Part shown: positions 16,606-25,207 of the stretch, piece by piece
Position numbering within the stretch: the first letter of the stretch is position 1
Layout: each line of letters opens with the position of its first letter
NCBI GenBank assembly: GCA_014874175.1
Contig: JACWAD010000043.1
Span: forward strand, 1-46,241
Origin: Thermoleophilia bacterium
GTDB lineage: Bacteria; Actinomycetota; Thermoleophilia; BMS3ABIN01
DNA: 46,241 nucleotides
Reading direction: 5' to 3'
Notes under the pieces: model-generated
Databases searched by the model: none
Seen by the model: only the letters and a program-made list of their open reading frames with translations
What the model was told of the DNA's origin: nothing
Made by a program: the position numbers and the translations under genes

Positions 16606-18849
16606 TTACCGGTTTGCAAGATCACCCGCCCGGGGGGCGCCGTTTCCGGCAACCATCGCCTCCAGGGAAGTCTCCCATGCCTGCTTTATCTGCGCCAGCG
16701 GCAGGTCGATCAGGCTGTTTGCCCCGGCCGTGACCGCCAGCCTGCCGCCGCCGGTTCGGCCGATCTGCTTCAGCGGCACGCCGGCCGCCAGCTTAAGCAG
16801 GCGCTCGAGGTCGGCCTCCGCCGCCGTCAGCACAACCAGCCCCGGCGCCTCCCCAAACAGGAGGATGTCCGGACGGCTGACCTCGTCAAGACTGATAACG
16901 GCGCCGATGCCGCCGGCAATCGCCGACTCCGCCAGGCAGCAGGCAAGGCCGCCGTCGCTGACGTCATGGGCGCTTTTTGCCAGCTCCTTGATGATAGCCT
17001 CTCTAAGCAGCAATTGCATCTTTTTTTCCGACTCAAGGTCAACATCCGGAATGCGCCCCGCCACCTCGCCGAAAACGCTGAGCTGGTACTCGGAACCGTC
17101 CACTGCCGGCTCAGCAGCACCCAGAAGCAGGACGGCATCGCCCGCATCCTTGAAGGCGTGGTCCCGGATACGGCTGGCGTCCTCAACCAGGCCCATCATG
17201 CCGATAACCGGGTTGGGATAGATGGCCTTGCCAAAACTCTCGTTGTAAAAACTGACGTTGCCGCCCGTCACCGGGGTCCCAAGAGCCTGGCACGCTTCCT
17301 TCATGCCGGCCACCGCCTCCCTGAACTGATGGTAGATGCCGCCCTTCTCCGGATTGCCAAAGTTGAGGCAATTGGTGATCGCCACGGGCCGCGCCCCCAC
17401 GCAGGAAAGGTTGCGCGCCGCCTCCGCGACCACGGCGCGGGCGCCCCGGCGCGGATCAAGGTAGCAGCGGCGGCCGTTGCCGTCGGTGGTCAGGGCGACT
17501 CCCTGGCGGCGCCCTTTCAGGCGCAGCACCGCCGCCTCGCCGCCGGGCCAGAGGGCGTTGTTGGTTTGCACCATGTGGTCGTATTGCTGCCAGACCCAGC
17601 GGCGGGAGCAGATATTGGGCGAGGTCATCAGCTTCAGCAGGACCGCGCCCAGATCGGGCGGCTGCGGGTAGCGGTCCGGCGGCAGCAGCTTATCAGTTTC
17701 ATGGCCGGGCCGGGCCGGCTTGACAATATAAGTCGGCGCTTCGTCAACAAGAGCCGCCACCGGCATGTCTCCGATCAGTTCTTCCCCGTTGAAGACGCGC
17801 AGGCGGCCGTTTCCCGTCACCCTGCCCACCACGGTGGCGTCCAGATCCCATTTGGCGCAGACATTTTTGACAGCAACCTCGTTTTGTGTAGTAGTGCAGG
17901 CCAGCATTCGCTCCTGCGACTCGGAGATCATGATCTCGAAGGGCTCCATGCCCTCCTCGCGCAGCGGCACCCGGGAGATATCGAGATCAATGCCGGAGCC
18001 GCCCTTGCTGGCCATCTCGCTGGCGGAGCTGGAAAGGCCGCCGGCGCCCAGGTCCTGGAGGCCCACCAGCAGCCTCCGGTCGCGCATCTCCAGGCAGGCC
18101 TCAAGCAGCTTCTTTTCCGTGAAGGGATCGCCCACCTGCACCGTGGGGCGCTTCTCCTCTGCAGTTTCGTCAAACTCGGCTGAGGCAAGAACGCTGGCGC
18201 CGCCAATGCCGTCGCGGCCGGTGGTGGAGCCGATCAGGAAAATCAGGTTGCCCTCGCCCCTGGCCGACGCCTTTAAAATGTCGCCGTGCTTGACAAGGCC
18301 GACACACATAACGTTGACCAGGCAATTGTCCTCGTAGGAGTCCTCGAAGTGGATCTCGCCGCCGATGGTGGGGATGCCCATGCAGTTGCCGTATGCGGCG
18401 ACGCCAGCCACAACGCCTTCAAGCAGGAACCGCTGCCGCGCCTTGGCCAGCGAGCCGAAATGGAGCGGATCGAGGCAGGCGATCGGGCGGGCGCCCACGG
18501 CGAATATGTCGCGAACGATGCCGCCGATGCCCGTGGCCGCCCCCTGGAAGGGCTCAATCGCGGAAGGATGGTTGTGGCTCTCGATCTTCATGGCAATGGC
18601 AAGTCCTTCGCCTATGTCAACAATGCCGGCATTCTCGCCCGGCCCCTGGAGGATGCAGTCGCCGCCGGTGGGCAGATCTCCCAGCAGCGGCCGCGAGTGC
18701 TTGTAGCCGCAGTGTTCGCTCCACATCAGCGAGAAGATGGCCAGCTCCACGTAATTGGGCTCGCGCCCCAGGCGGGCGCAGATGTCGTCGTACTCACTGG
18801 CCTTGAGGCCGAGGAGCTCGTAGGCGGGCCTGTCAGTTCCGAGTTCCAA
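16606..18849 (-). CDS. purL: Phosphoribosylformylglycinamidine synthase subunit PurL (small form)
   Basis: PurL is the ATP-dependent synthetase subunit that converts FGAR to FGAM with ammonia from PurQ and help from PurS. The 747 aa match the short, PurS/PurQ-dependent type. Motifs seen are WSEHCGYKHSRPLL with the catalytic His, the repeat HNHPSAIEPFQGAATGIGGIVRD, and the second-half motifs PVTGGNVSFYNES and AHDVSDGGLA. The only start close to the conserved YELLGL is TTG 18849, and it lies inside a heptad repeat array (18835-18902). The array's CTAGGGA unit also gives the nearest ribosome-site-like sequence. Three large + strand ORFs across this gene are antisense shadows. Confidence 0.97.
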   Translation of the reverse strand: MELGTDRPAYELLGLKASEYDDICARLGREPNYVELAIFSLMWSEHCGYKHSRPLLGDLPTGGDCILQGPGENAGIVDIGEGLAIAMKIESHNHPSAIEPFQGAATGIGGIVRDIFAVGARPIACLDPLHFGSLAKARQRFLLEGVVAGVAAYGNCMGIPTIGGEIHFEDSYEDNCLVNVMCVGLVKHGDILKASARGEGNLIFLIGSTTGRDGIGGASVLASAEFDETAEEKRPTVQVGDPFTEKKLLEACLEMRDRRLLVGLQDLGAGGLSSSASEMASKGGSGIDLDISRVPLREEGMEPFEIMISESQERMLACTTTQNEVAVKNVCAKWDLDATVVGRVTGNGRLRVFNGEELIGDMPVAALVDEAPTYIVKPARPGHETDKLLPPDRYPQPPDLGAVLLKLMTSPNICSRRWVWQQYDHMVQTNNALWPGGEAAVLRLKGRRQGVALTTDGNGRRCYLDPRRGARAVVAEAARNLSCVGARPVAITNCLNFGNPEKGGIYHQFREAVAGMKEACQALGTPVTGGNVSFYNESFGKAIYPNPVIGMMGLVEDASRIRDHAFKDAGDAVLLLGAAEPAVDGSEYQLSVFGEVAGRIPDVDLESEKKMQLLLREAIIKELAKSAHDVSDGGLACCLAESAIAGGIGAVISLDEVSRPDILLFGEAPGLVVLTAAEADLERLLKLAAGVPLKQIGRTGGGRLAVTAGANSLIDLPLAQIKQAWETSLEAMVAGNGAPRAGDLANR

Positions 18850-18902
18850 GTTTGAAGTCCCTAGTTCAAAGTTCCTAGTCCAAAGTTTCGAGTCCCGAGT
18901 TT
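18835..18902. repeat. Heptad repeat array over the purQ-purL gap and the purL start
   Basis: On the minus strand the units are ACTCGGG ACTCGAA ACTTTGG ACTAGGA ACTTTGA ACTAGGG ACTTCAA ACTTGGA ACTCGGA, nine 7-nt units all beginning ACT. The penultimate unit contains the TTG start codon of purL. Confidence 0.8.
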
Positions 18903-18932
18903 AATGCCAGCGGCGGGCTAAACTGCTTGTGT

Positions 18933-19667
18933 TCATGACTTATTTTTAAGCACGCTGATAATAATAGATTTGAACACCCCGCGGCCGTCGGCGCCGCCCA
19001 CAAGCGGGTCACAGACCCGCTCCGGATGCGGCATGAGGCCAAAAACGTTGCCTTCGCGGTTGCAGACGCCGGCGATATTTCCCAGCGAGCCGTTGGGATT
19101 GGCTTCTTTTGCGGCGTTGCCGGACTCATTACAATACCTGACCACGATTTGATTCCGATCTTCCAGCTCCGCCAGGCCGGCCTCATTAATGAAATAATTT
19201 CCTTCCATATGGGCGACGGGAATCCTGATAATTTGACCTTGCTCATACTTGCCGGTAAAAGGCATGGAGGTGTTTTCAACCCGCAGGTTGACAAGCCGGC
19301 AGACAAATTTGAGACCCTGGTTGCGGTGCATGGCGCCGGGGAGCAGCCCCGCCTCCAACAGGATCTGGAAGCCGTTGCAGATGCCGATTACCAGGCCGCC
19401 GGCGGCGGCGAACCGCCCGACGGCCTTCATTATCGGGGAGAAACGGGCAATGGCGCCCGGGCGCAGATAATCGCCGTAGGAGAAGCCGCCGGGAAGAATG
19501 ACGCAGTCGAGGCCGTCTAGCTGCGTGTCTTTGTGCCAGAGGTAGCGGGCTTCGGCGCCGGTGAACGTTCCCACGGCGTCATGGCTGTCAGCGTCACAGT
19601 TGGAGCCGGGGAAGACAACGACCCCGAAGCGGACGGTTTTGATCTCGGTCTGTGGCAGGGCAAGCAA
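18933..19667 (-). CDS. purQ: Phosphoribosylformylglycinamidine synthase subunit PurQ (glutaminase)
   Basis: PurQ is a class I glutamine amidotransferase that feeds ammonia to PurL. The 244-aa product has [12 protein letters not shown] at the N-terminus, [13 protein letters not shown], the nucleophile in GICNGFQ and the catalytic His/Glu in LMPHPERV. It follows purS by 8 nt on the minus strand and leads to purL through an 83-nt gap filled by a heptad array. The first ten residues before [10 protein letters not shown] are unconserved, so a slightly later start is possible. Confidence 0.97.
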   Translation of the reverse strand: MLALPQTEIKTVRFGVVVFPGSNCDADSHDAVGTFTGAEARYLWHKDTQLDGLDCVILPGGFSYGDYLRPGAIARFSPIMKAVGRFAAAGGLVIGICNGFQILLEAGLLPGAMHRNQGLKFVCRLVNLRVENTSMPFTGKYEQGQIIRIPVAHMEGNYFINEAGLAELEDRNQIVVRYCNESGNAAKEANPNGSLGNIAGVCNREGNVFGLMPHPERVCDPLVGGADGRGVFKSIIISVLKNKS

Positions 19668-19675
19668 CTTCTGTT

Positions 19676-19915
19676 CTACTCGGGCACGAGCTCGAACTGG
19701 AAATCTTCAATGATCGGGTTGGCCAGGAGCTTCTTGCACATTTTGTCAACTTCGGCAGCGGCGTCCCCGCCGCCGGGCAGGTCAAGCTCGATGTACTTGC
19801 CCACGCGCACGCCCGTGACGCCCTTAAAACCCAGCGCCGGCAGGGCGCGCTCGATGGCCACGCCCTGGGGATCCAGGATCCCTTCCTTGGGCGTTATGTA
19901 AACCTTCGCTTTCAA
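19676..19915 (-). CDS. purS: Phosphoribosylformylglycinamidine synthase subunit PurS
   Basis: PurS is the small dimeric subunit that joins PurQ and PurL and forms part of the ammonia channel. The 79-aa product starts [18 protein letters not shown] and contains the conserved [11 protein letters not shown] take TTG 19915 rather than the tracked 19933. It is preceded at a normal 6-nt distance by GGAGG, and the next residues match the family start; the longer form would translate through its own ribosome site. Confidence 0.93.
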   Translation of the reverse strand: MKAKVYITPKEGILDPQGVAIERALPALGFKGVTGVRVGKYIELDLPGGGDAAAEVDKMCKKLLANPIIEDFQFELVPE

Positions 19916-19933
19916 TATTCTCCTCCCAATCAA

Positions 19934-19968
19934 GAGATTCTTCGCAGCTAAAGCGGCTCAGAATGACG
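19934..19968. repeat. Interrupted copy of the TTCGC...CTCAGAATGAC repeat between purC and purS
   Basis: AGATTCTTCGC and GGCTCAGAATGACGC are separated by AGCTAAAGC. The ends can pair (ATTCT/AGAAT). It resembles the copy at 9371-9394 and fills most of the purC-purS gap. Confidence 0.4.
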
Positions 19969-19974
19969 CATCAT

Positions 19975-20679
19975 TTATTTCTCCACCCTTTTCAGCATCT
20001 CCGCATACGCCTCTTCCACCTCGCCCAGGTCGCGGCGAAAGCGGTCCTTGTCCAGCTTCTTTTTTGTATTTGCGTCCCAGAAACGGCAGGTGTCGGGGCT
20101 GATCTCGTCGCCAAGTATGATATCGCCCTCGCGGTCTTTGCCGAACTCCAGCTTGAAATCAACGAGCATCACGCCCCTCTCGGCGAAGAAGCCTGTCAGG
20201 ACGGAATTGATCTTAAGAGCAAGCCTCTTGATCTCGGCCAGCTCTTCGCCGCTTACCAGCTCCAGCTCCGCGATGTGGGCATCGGTAACGAGCGGATCGC
20301 CGAGCGAATCATCCTTGAGGAAAAACTCCAGCAGCGGCGCCTTGAAGCGGGCGCCTTCCTCAAACCCCAGCCGCTTGCAGATAGAGCCGGCGGCGTAGTT
20401 GCGCACCACCACTTCGACCGGGTACATATCCAGCTTCTTGCAAAGCAGCGTGTCGTCAAATATCTGGTCCAGCAACTGGGTGGCGACGCCGTTTTCCTCC
20501 AGCAGCCGGAAAAGCACGGCCGATATCCTGGCGTTGCGGGCGCCCTTGCCGGCGATCTGGCCTTTTTTCTTGCCGTCGAAGGCGGTGGCGTCGTCCTTGA
20601 ACTGCTGCGCCACCTCGCCGGGATTCTCGGTGGCCCAGACGATCTTCGCTTTGCCTTCGTATAATTTTTGTGGCGTCAT
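19975..20679 (-). CDS. purC: SAICAR synthetase
   Basis: PurC ligates aspartate to CAIR with ATP, giving SAICAR. The 234-aa product from ATG 20679 has LYEGKAKIVW, EVVVRNYAAGS and LVDFKLEFG, and the usual length for the family. The tracked start 96 nt further upstream adds an unconserved tail. The ATG at 20679 has AAGGAAAGG before it and begins exactly at the conserved MTPQKLYEGKAK. It lies downstream of purB and upstream of purS on the minus strand. Confidence 0.97.
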   Translation of the reverse strand: MTPQKLYEGKAKIVWATENPGEVAQQFKDDATAFDGKKKGQIAGKGARNARISAVLFRLLEENGVATQLLDQIFDDTLLCKKLDMYPVEVVVRNYAAGSICKRLGFEEGARFKAPLLEFFLKDDSLGDPLVTDAHIAELELVSGEELAEIKRLALKINSVLTGFFAERGVMLVDFKLEFGKDREGDIILGDEISPDTCRFWDANTKKKLDKDRFRRDLGEVEEAYAEMLKRVEK

Positions 20680-20867
20680 CGCTAACCTTTCCTTGTTTAA
20701 TCTCAGATCCGGACCGTCAAAGCCGCGCCGGATGTTTTCCGGAGCGGTTCGGCTTGCGGCCACCGGGTTACGCAAGCCAACAGTGTTAAACGCGAATCGA
20801 GCAACTCACAACCGCAAACGTAAACGGAGGAAAATGTCCGGCGGCGGCCACCCGCCTGTTGTAAGCT

Positions 20868-22169
20868 TCATGCCTCCAACCCTTCCAGCCGCTCAAATAC
20901 AACATGGATGTTCTCCAGGTAGCGGGAAGGGTCGAAGCAGCTTTCCAGCTCGGCTCCAGTGAGGGACGATCTGACGGTTTCGTCTTTTAACAACAGTTCT
21001 TTAAAGCTGGTCTGGCGCTCCCAGGCCTGCATGGCGCTGGTCTGGACCACGCGGTAGGCCTCCTCGCGGGAAAGCCCCTTGTCAATTAATTTTAGCAGAA
21101 CCGATTGGGAGAAGACCAATCCGTAGCTGGCCTGGAGGTTGGCCAGCATCCGCTCCGGATAAACCACGAGGCCATCCATCACCTCCGCCCATTTATAAAG
21201 CATGTAGTCAAGCAAAATGGTGCTGTCCGGCAGGATGACGCGCTCTGCCGAGGAATGGGAGATGTCGCGCTCGTGCCAGAGGGCGTTGTTCTCCAGCGCC
21301 GCCAAGGCGTTGGCGCGGATAATGCGCGCCTGGCCGCACATGCGCTCGCTGATGATCGGGTTGCGCTTGTGCGGCATCGCCGATGATCCCTTCTGGCCCG
21401 GCCTGAACGGCTCCTCCGCCTCCAGCACCTCGGTGCGCTGCAGGTGGCGCACCTCCGTCGCCATTTTCTCGACGCTGCCGGCGATAACGGCCAGCGCCGT
21501 CATCAGCGCGGCGTGGCGGTCCCGCTGGATCACCTGGGTAGAGGCCGGCGCCGCCGCCAGGCCCAGTTTATGGCAAACCTCTTCCTCAATGTCAGGAGGG
21601 ATCATGGCATAGGTTCCCACCGCCCCCGAGATCTGCCCCACGGCAACCTCCTCACGAGCCCGCTCCAGCCGGCCAATGCCGCGGGCGACCTCAAAGCACC
21701 AGACGACCAGCTTGAGACCGAAAGTCACCGGCTCGGCATGGATGCCGTGGCTGCGGCCAGTCATCACAGTATCCTTGTGCTCGAAGGCGCGTTTTTTCAG
21801 CACGCCCAGCAGGTGGCGCAGGTCCAGAAGGAGGATGTCGCATGCCTCCTTGAGCTGCAGCGCCAAGCCGGTGTCCAACATGTCGGAGGAAGTCATGCCG
21901 TAGTGGATGTATCTGGACGCCTCGCCCACATGCTCGCCGACATCGGTGAGGAAGGCAATCACGTCGTGGCGGGTCTCTTTCTCGATCTCAAGCACGCGCG
22001 CCACGTTAAAAGCGGCTTTTTCCTTCATCTGTTTAAGCGCCCCGGACGGGATCAGCCCCCGCTCCGCCCAGGCCTCGCAGACAGCGATCTCCACCTTCAG
22101 CCAGGTGGCCATCCGATGCTCGTCGGTCCAGACGGCTGACATCTCGGAGCGTGAATATTTTGGTATCAA
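20868..22169 (-). CDS. purB: Adenylosuccinate lyase
   Basis: PurB cleaves SAICAR to AICAR in IMP synthesis and adenylosuccinate to AMP. The 433-aa product starts MIPKYSRSEMSAVWTDE and has TSSDMLDTGLALQL, the TGRSHGIHAEP motif and the fumarase/aspartase signature SSAMPHKRNPI. It is the first gene of the long minus-strand purine run (purB, C, S, Q, L, F, M, N, H). A 188-nt gap separates it from purC. Its upstream region (22170-22362) is GC-rich, and I see no recognisable purine riboswitch there. Confidence 0.97.
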   Translation of the reverse strand: MIPKYSRSEMSAVWTDEHRMATWLKVEIAVCEAWAERGLIPSGALKQMKEKAAFNVARVLEIEKETRHDVIAFLTDVGEHVGEASRYIHYGMTSSDMLDTGLALQLKEACDILLLDLRHLLGVLKKRAFEHKDTVMTGRSHGIHAEPVTFGLKLVVWCFEVARGIGRLERAREEVAVGQISGAVGTYAMIPPDIEEEVCHKLGLAAAPASTQVIQRDRHAALMTALAVIAGSVEKMATEVRHLQRTEVLEAEEPFRPGQKGSSAMPHKRNPIISERMCGQARIIRANALAALENNALWHERDISHSSAERVILPDSTILLDYMLYKWAEVMDGLVVYPERMLANLQASYGLVFSQSVLLKLIDKGLSREEAYRVVQTSAMQAWERQTSFKELLLKDETVRSSLTGAELESCFDPSRYLENIHVVFERLEGLEA

Positions 22170-22362
22170 ACGGCCTCTTGTCGGGTCGCGGACGTTTAAT
22201 CGACGGCCTTATTATTTAATGAACCGGCCAGAGTTTCCACCCCGAAAATGGTATGGCCTTGATAAGGATGAGCGGTGGCGGCACGGCTAAGCCCGGCCGC
22301 GCCCGCGCAGCTTTGCCAGCGCCGCTCTGCCCGCGCCGTATTCTGCTCTGATATAAAATTAC

Positions 22363-22390
22363 TTGCAAAAGTTAATTTATTGTTTATAAT
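22363..22390 (+). promoter_or_regulatory. Promoter of the AAA ATPase gene
   Basis: TTGCAA (22363-22368), a 16-nt spacer and TATAAT (22385-22390) sit in an AT-rich patch unlike the surrounding GC-rich DNA. The expected start point leaves a leader of only about 10 nt before ATG 22407. Confidence 0.65.
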
Positions 22391-22406
22391 AAATTTACGG
22401 TGATCA

Positions 22407-23627
22407 ATGATTAATTGTAATTTTGAAAATCCCTTCAGGCCGGGCGCTGGACACCGGCCGCCGCACCTCGCCGGCCGCGAGCCCGAGACGCGCGAGTTCA
22501 TGCGGCTGCTCTCCCAGCAGACGGTGCTGGAGAACCTCATCCTCACCGGGCTCAGGGGCGTCGGCAAGACGGTGCTGCTCGACGCGCTCAAGCCGCAGGC
22601 CATCCGCGAAGGCTGGCTCTGGATCGGCACCGACCTGTCCGAATCAGCCAGCGTCAGCGAAGAGGCGATGGCCATCCGCCTGCTGACCGATCTTTCGGTC
22701 GTGACCTCCACGCTGGTTTACGAGCGGAGCGAAGAGCTCATGGGCTTCACCGAGCAGGCCCAACTTGACAAGACCCTGAACTTCCACACGCTCAGGGCGA
22801 TCTTCAACGCCACGCCTGGACTCGTGAGCGACAAGCTGAAAAACGTGCTCGAGATAGTCTGGCGCGTGCTCTGGGCGCACAACGCCCGCGGTCTGGTCTT
22901 CGCTTATGACGAAGCGCAGAACCTCGCCGACCAGGCCCACAAGGAGCAGTATCCGTTGTCGCTGCTGCTGGACGTATTCCAGTCGCTGCAAAAGAAAGAC
23001 ATCCGGTTCATGCTGGTGCTTGCGGGGCTGCCGACGCTCTTCACCAAGCTGGTGGAGGCGCGCACCTACGCCGAGCGCATGTTCCACCTGGTCTTCCTCG
23101 ACAGCCTTGACGAGGAAGCCAGCCGCGAAGCCATCCTCAAACCGATCGAGGCCGCCGACTGCCCCCTGAAACTGAAAAAGAAGACTGTGACGACCATCAT
23201 TGATCTCTCCGGCGGTTACCCGTACTTCCTGCAGTTCATCTGTCGCGAGGTGTACGACGCCTTCATCCAGCAGCTTGACTCCGGCAAGGAAGTCTACGTG
23301 CCGGTAGACGAGATCGTGCACAAGCTCGATACCGACTTTTTCGCCGGCAGGTGGAACCGGGCCACCGACCGGCAACGCGACCTGCTGGCCGTCATCGCCG
23401 GGTTGCCTGATTGTGACAGGGAATTCTCGGTGCAGGACATCGCTGCCGCGTCGGCCGCCAACGGCGGCAAGCCGTTCAGCGCCAGCCAGGTCAGTCAGAT
23501 GCTGGCCTCGCTGGGCAACGCCGGGCTCGTCTACAAGAACCGGCACGGCAGGTACTCGTTCGCGGTGCCGCTGCTGGGGCAGTTCATCCGCCGGCAGGAA
23601 GCGCCGGCGCCTGGCGACACTATGTAG
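22407..23627 (+). CDS. AAA+ ATPase with C-terminal winged-helix region (ORC/Cdc6- or STAND-like)
   Basis: This 406-aa cytoplasmic ATPase of unknown role has an N-terminal NPFRPG motif followed by LAGREPE. It then has Walker A GLRGVGKT (48-55), Walker B LVFAYDEAQ (about 163-171) and a sensor-like LVLAGLP. A lid region with SGGYPYFLQFICREVYDAF is typical of ORC/Cdc6-like and STAND ATPases. About 100 C-terminal residues (DRQRDLLAVIAGLP...GLVYKNRHGRYSF) look like a winged helix. It carries its own strong promoter in AT-rich DNA and interrupts the purine genes. A wrecked PNPOx gene and msrA follow on the same strand. It may be accessory DNA. No effector partner is visible, so a defence or replication role cannot be claimed. 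Confidence 0.85.
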   Translation: MINCNFENPFRPGAGHRPPHLAGREPETREFMRLLSQQTVLENLILTGLRGVGKTVLLDALKPQAIREGWLWIGTDLSESASVSEEAMAIRLLTDLSVVTSTLVYERSEELMGFTEQAQLDKTLNFHTLRAIFNATPGLVSDKLKNVLEIVWRVLWAHNARGLVFAYDEAQNLADQAHKEQYPLSLLLDVFQSLQKKDIRFMLVLAGLPTLFTKLVEARTYAERMFHLVFLDSLDEEASREAILKPIEAADCPLKLKKKTVTTIIDLSGGYPYFLQFICREVYDAFIQQLDSGKEVYVPVDEIVHKLDTDFFAGRWNRATDRQRDLLAVIAGLPDCDREFSVQDIAAASAANGGKPFSASQVSQMLASLGNAGLVYKNRHGRYSFAVPLLGQFIRRQEAPAPGDTM

Positions 23628-23708
23628 GGTTTCGAGCGGCTGCGGAGACGCCGGCCGCTGTTGCCGGCTTCATAACGCTGTCCGCCACCCGGGAAGAGGA
23701 GGACGGTA

Positions 23709-24001
23709 GTGGATCTGACGCAGTACTGGAAACGCATCATGTCATCAATCCCAGGGTCGAGCTGTGCTTTATCCGCTATAACCCGATCCGGCAGCTGCGC
23801 ATAACTGGTGAAGTTGACATCATTCGTGATCGGTCCTCAAAGGAAGCGGCGCCGGCGGAACGGCCCATCCTGAGGACGCTTGGACTGGAGCGAGCGGACG
23901 ATCCGAACTTCGTCGTCTTTCGCGTCGCTCACGGCGAAGCGCATTTCTGGTCGTGGGAAAATAACACAAAAGAGCATGATATCCCAATTATAACTTTTTA
24001 G
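23709..24001 (+). pseudogene. Pyridoxamine 5'-phosphate oxidase-like flavoprotein, internally deleted
   Basis: A GGAGG box and GTG 23709 open a frame reading MDLTQYWKRIM, a typical start of small PNPOx-family proteins. It then goes out of frame. The downstream frame reads NPRVELCFIRYNPIRQLRITGEVDIIRD...DDPNFVVFRVAHGEAHFW to TAG 24001, the family's C-terminal half. About 50 central residues (the first FMN-binding strand region) are missing between the two. The gene is broken by an internal deletion with frame change, or by an assembly error. Confidence 0.75.
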
Positions 24002-24198
24002 CGTCCGGCCGCCGGCTGCGTCTCATGGTCGAGACTGCCACCAGGTCTGACTGACAAGCTGGGACCGCACGACAGATATGAAGAAGGCGCGGCGAAACGG
24101 GTATATGAAAAACAAGGTCTTTAGGTATCCGCCGGGGACTGATGCGGCGGGCGCTTCCACGAGGCCAACCTGGTCAGCGATTTGAGGAGGATGGGATT

Positions 24199-24687
24199 AT
24201 GGCTACCGAGAAAGCAATGTTTGGCGCCGGCTGTTTTTGGGGTGTAGAGGAGGTTTTCCGCGCGATGGACGGAGTCGTTGACACAGCGGTCGGCTATTCC
24301 GGCGGCATGATGGAGTATCCTTCCTATGAGGATGTCTGCACCGGTCAGACCGGCCACGCCGAGGTAGTGCTGGTGGATTACGACCCCGAGAAGATCTGCT
24401 ATGAGGCGCTGCTGGGAAAGTTCTGGGAGATACATGACCCGACGACGTTGAACCGGCAGGGGCGGGATATCGGCACGCAGTACCGTTCGGTCATCTTTTT
24501 CTTCACGCCGGAGCAGGAACAGGCCGCGCTCAAGTCGATGGCGGAACTGGAGAAATCAGGAGAGTACCGGCAAGGAAAATATCTGCGGCCGATAACCACC
24601 GAGATACTAGCCGCCGGTCCGTTCTACCGGGCGGAGGAGTATCACCAGCGCTACTTCGAGAAACAGGGCCGGTTGAGCTGGAGGTAG
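24199..24687 (+). CDS. msrA: Peptide methionine (S)-S-oxide reductase
   Basis: MsrA repairs S-methionine sulfoxide in proteins and free amino acids. The 162-aa product from ATG 24199 has the catalytic [21 protein letters not shown] and GTQYRSVIF motifs. The tracked start 57 nt upstream is rejected because a GGAGG box sits 8 nt before ATG 24199 and the family starts here. It meets purE tail to tail with a 29-nt gap. It shares the + strand with the ATPase and PNPOx remnant, 200 nt behind them. Confidence 0.97.
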   Translation: MATEKAMFGAGCFWGVEEVFRAMDGVVDTAVGYSGGMMEYPSYEDVCTGQTGHAEVVLVDYDPEKICYEALLGKFWEIHDPTTLNRQGRDIGTQYRSVIFFFTPEQEQAALKSMAELEKSGEYRQGKYLRPITTEILAAGPFYRAEEYHQRYFEKQGRLSWR

Positions 24688-24716
24688 GCCTCTTGACGAA
24701 ATCGCCGCCGGCCGAC

Positions 24717-25166
24717 TCAGACCGCCAGAATTTTCCCAGCCATAATGGCCGCGTTTTTGGCGCCGTTAATCGCCATGCATGCCACGGGGACGCCGGGCGG
24801 CATCTGGGCGATGGCAAGCAGCGAATCAAGGCCTCCCAGATCCCCCGTGTGAATGGGCACGCCGATAACCGGCAGGGATGTCAGGGAAGCAATCACACCC
24901 GGCAGCGCCGCCGCCATGCCGGCGCCGGCGATAACGACCTTAAGGCCGCGGCCGGCCGCCGTCTCCGCATATTGAACCAGCTTCTTGTGGTCGCGGTGGG
25001 CGCTGATGACGCTGATCTCATAAGGGATCTCCAGCTTGTCAAGCTCGTCGGCAGCCGCCTGCATTATTTCGCGGTCAGATTCGCTGCCTATGACGATCCC
25101 CACCTGCGCCTCTCCGGCGCCGGCCTCCTCAAGCAGGGGCTCCAGCTCTTCAAGTGTGTTGCTCAT
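24717..25166 (-). CDS. purE: N5-carboxyaminoimidazole ribonucleotide mutase (PurE), diverged motifs
   Basis: PurE converts N5-CAIR to CAIR, or directly carboxylates AIR in class II forms. The 149-aa product has VGIVIGSESDREIM, ISVISAHRDHKKL, KVVIAGAGMAAALPGV and SLLAIAQMPPGVPVA. The core fits class I PurE, but the usual SAHRTP and GGAAHLPG motifs are altered to SAHRDH and GMAAALPG. It lies 41 nt after purD with a GGGAGG box. No purK lies next to it or anywhere in the window, so whether it uses N5-CAIR or AIR plus CO2 is open. Confidence 0.92.
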   Translation of the reverse strand: MSNTLEELEPLLEEAGAGEAQVGIVIGSESDREIMQAAADELDKLEIPYEISVISAHRDHKKLVQYAETAAGRGLKVVIAGAGMAAALPGVIASLTSLPVIGVPIHTGDLGGLDSLLAIAQMPPGVPVACMAINGAKNAAIMAGKILAV

Positions 25167-25207
25167 GACGGCCTCCCGTTAGATTGCCTCTGGACCCGCC
25201 CCGCCGC

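Noticed and set aside
16372-18183. 603-aa plus-strand ORF
   Set aside because: It lies antisense to purL and the start of purF, has low-complexity His/Arg/Gly-rich sequence, no ribosome site and no family motif. GC-rich antisense frames of this length are common here.
20680-20775. N-terminal extension of purC
   Set aside because: It is unconserved, and the family N-terminus MTPQKLYEGKAK begins at ATG 20679 with a suitable ribosome site.
22170-22362. Purine or ZTP riboswitch upstream of purB
   Set aside because: The leader is GC-rich, but I could not find the conserved core of either class.
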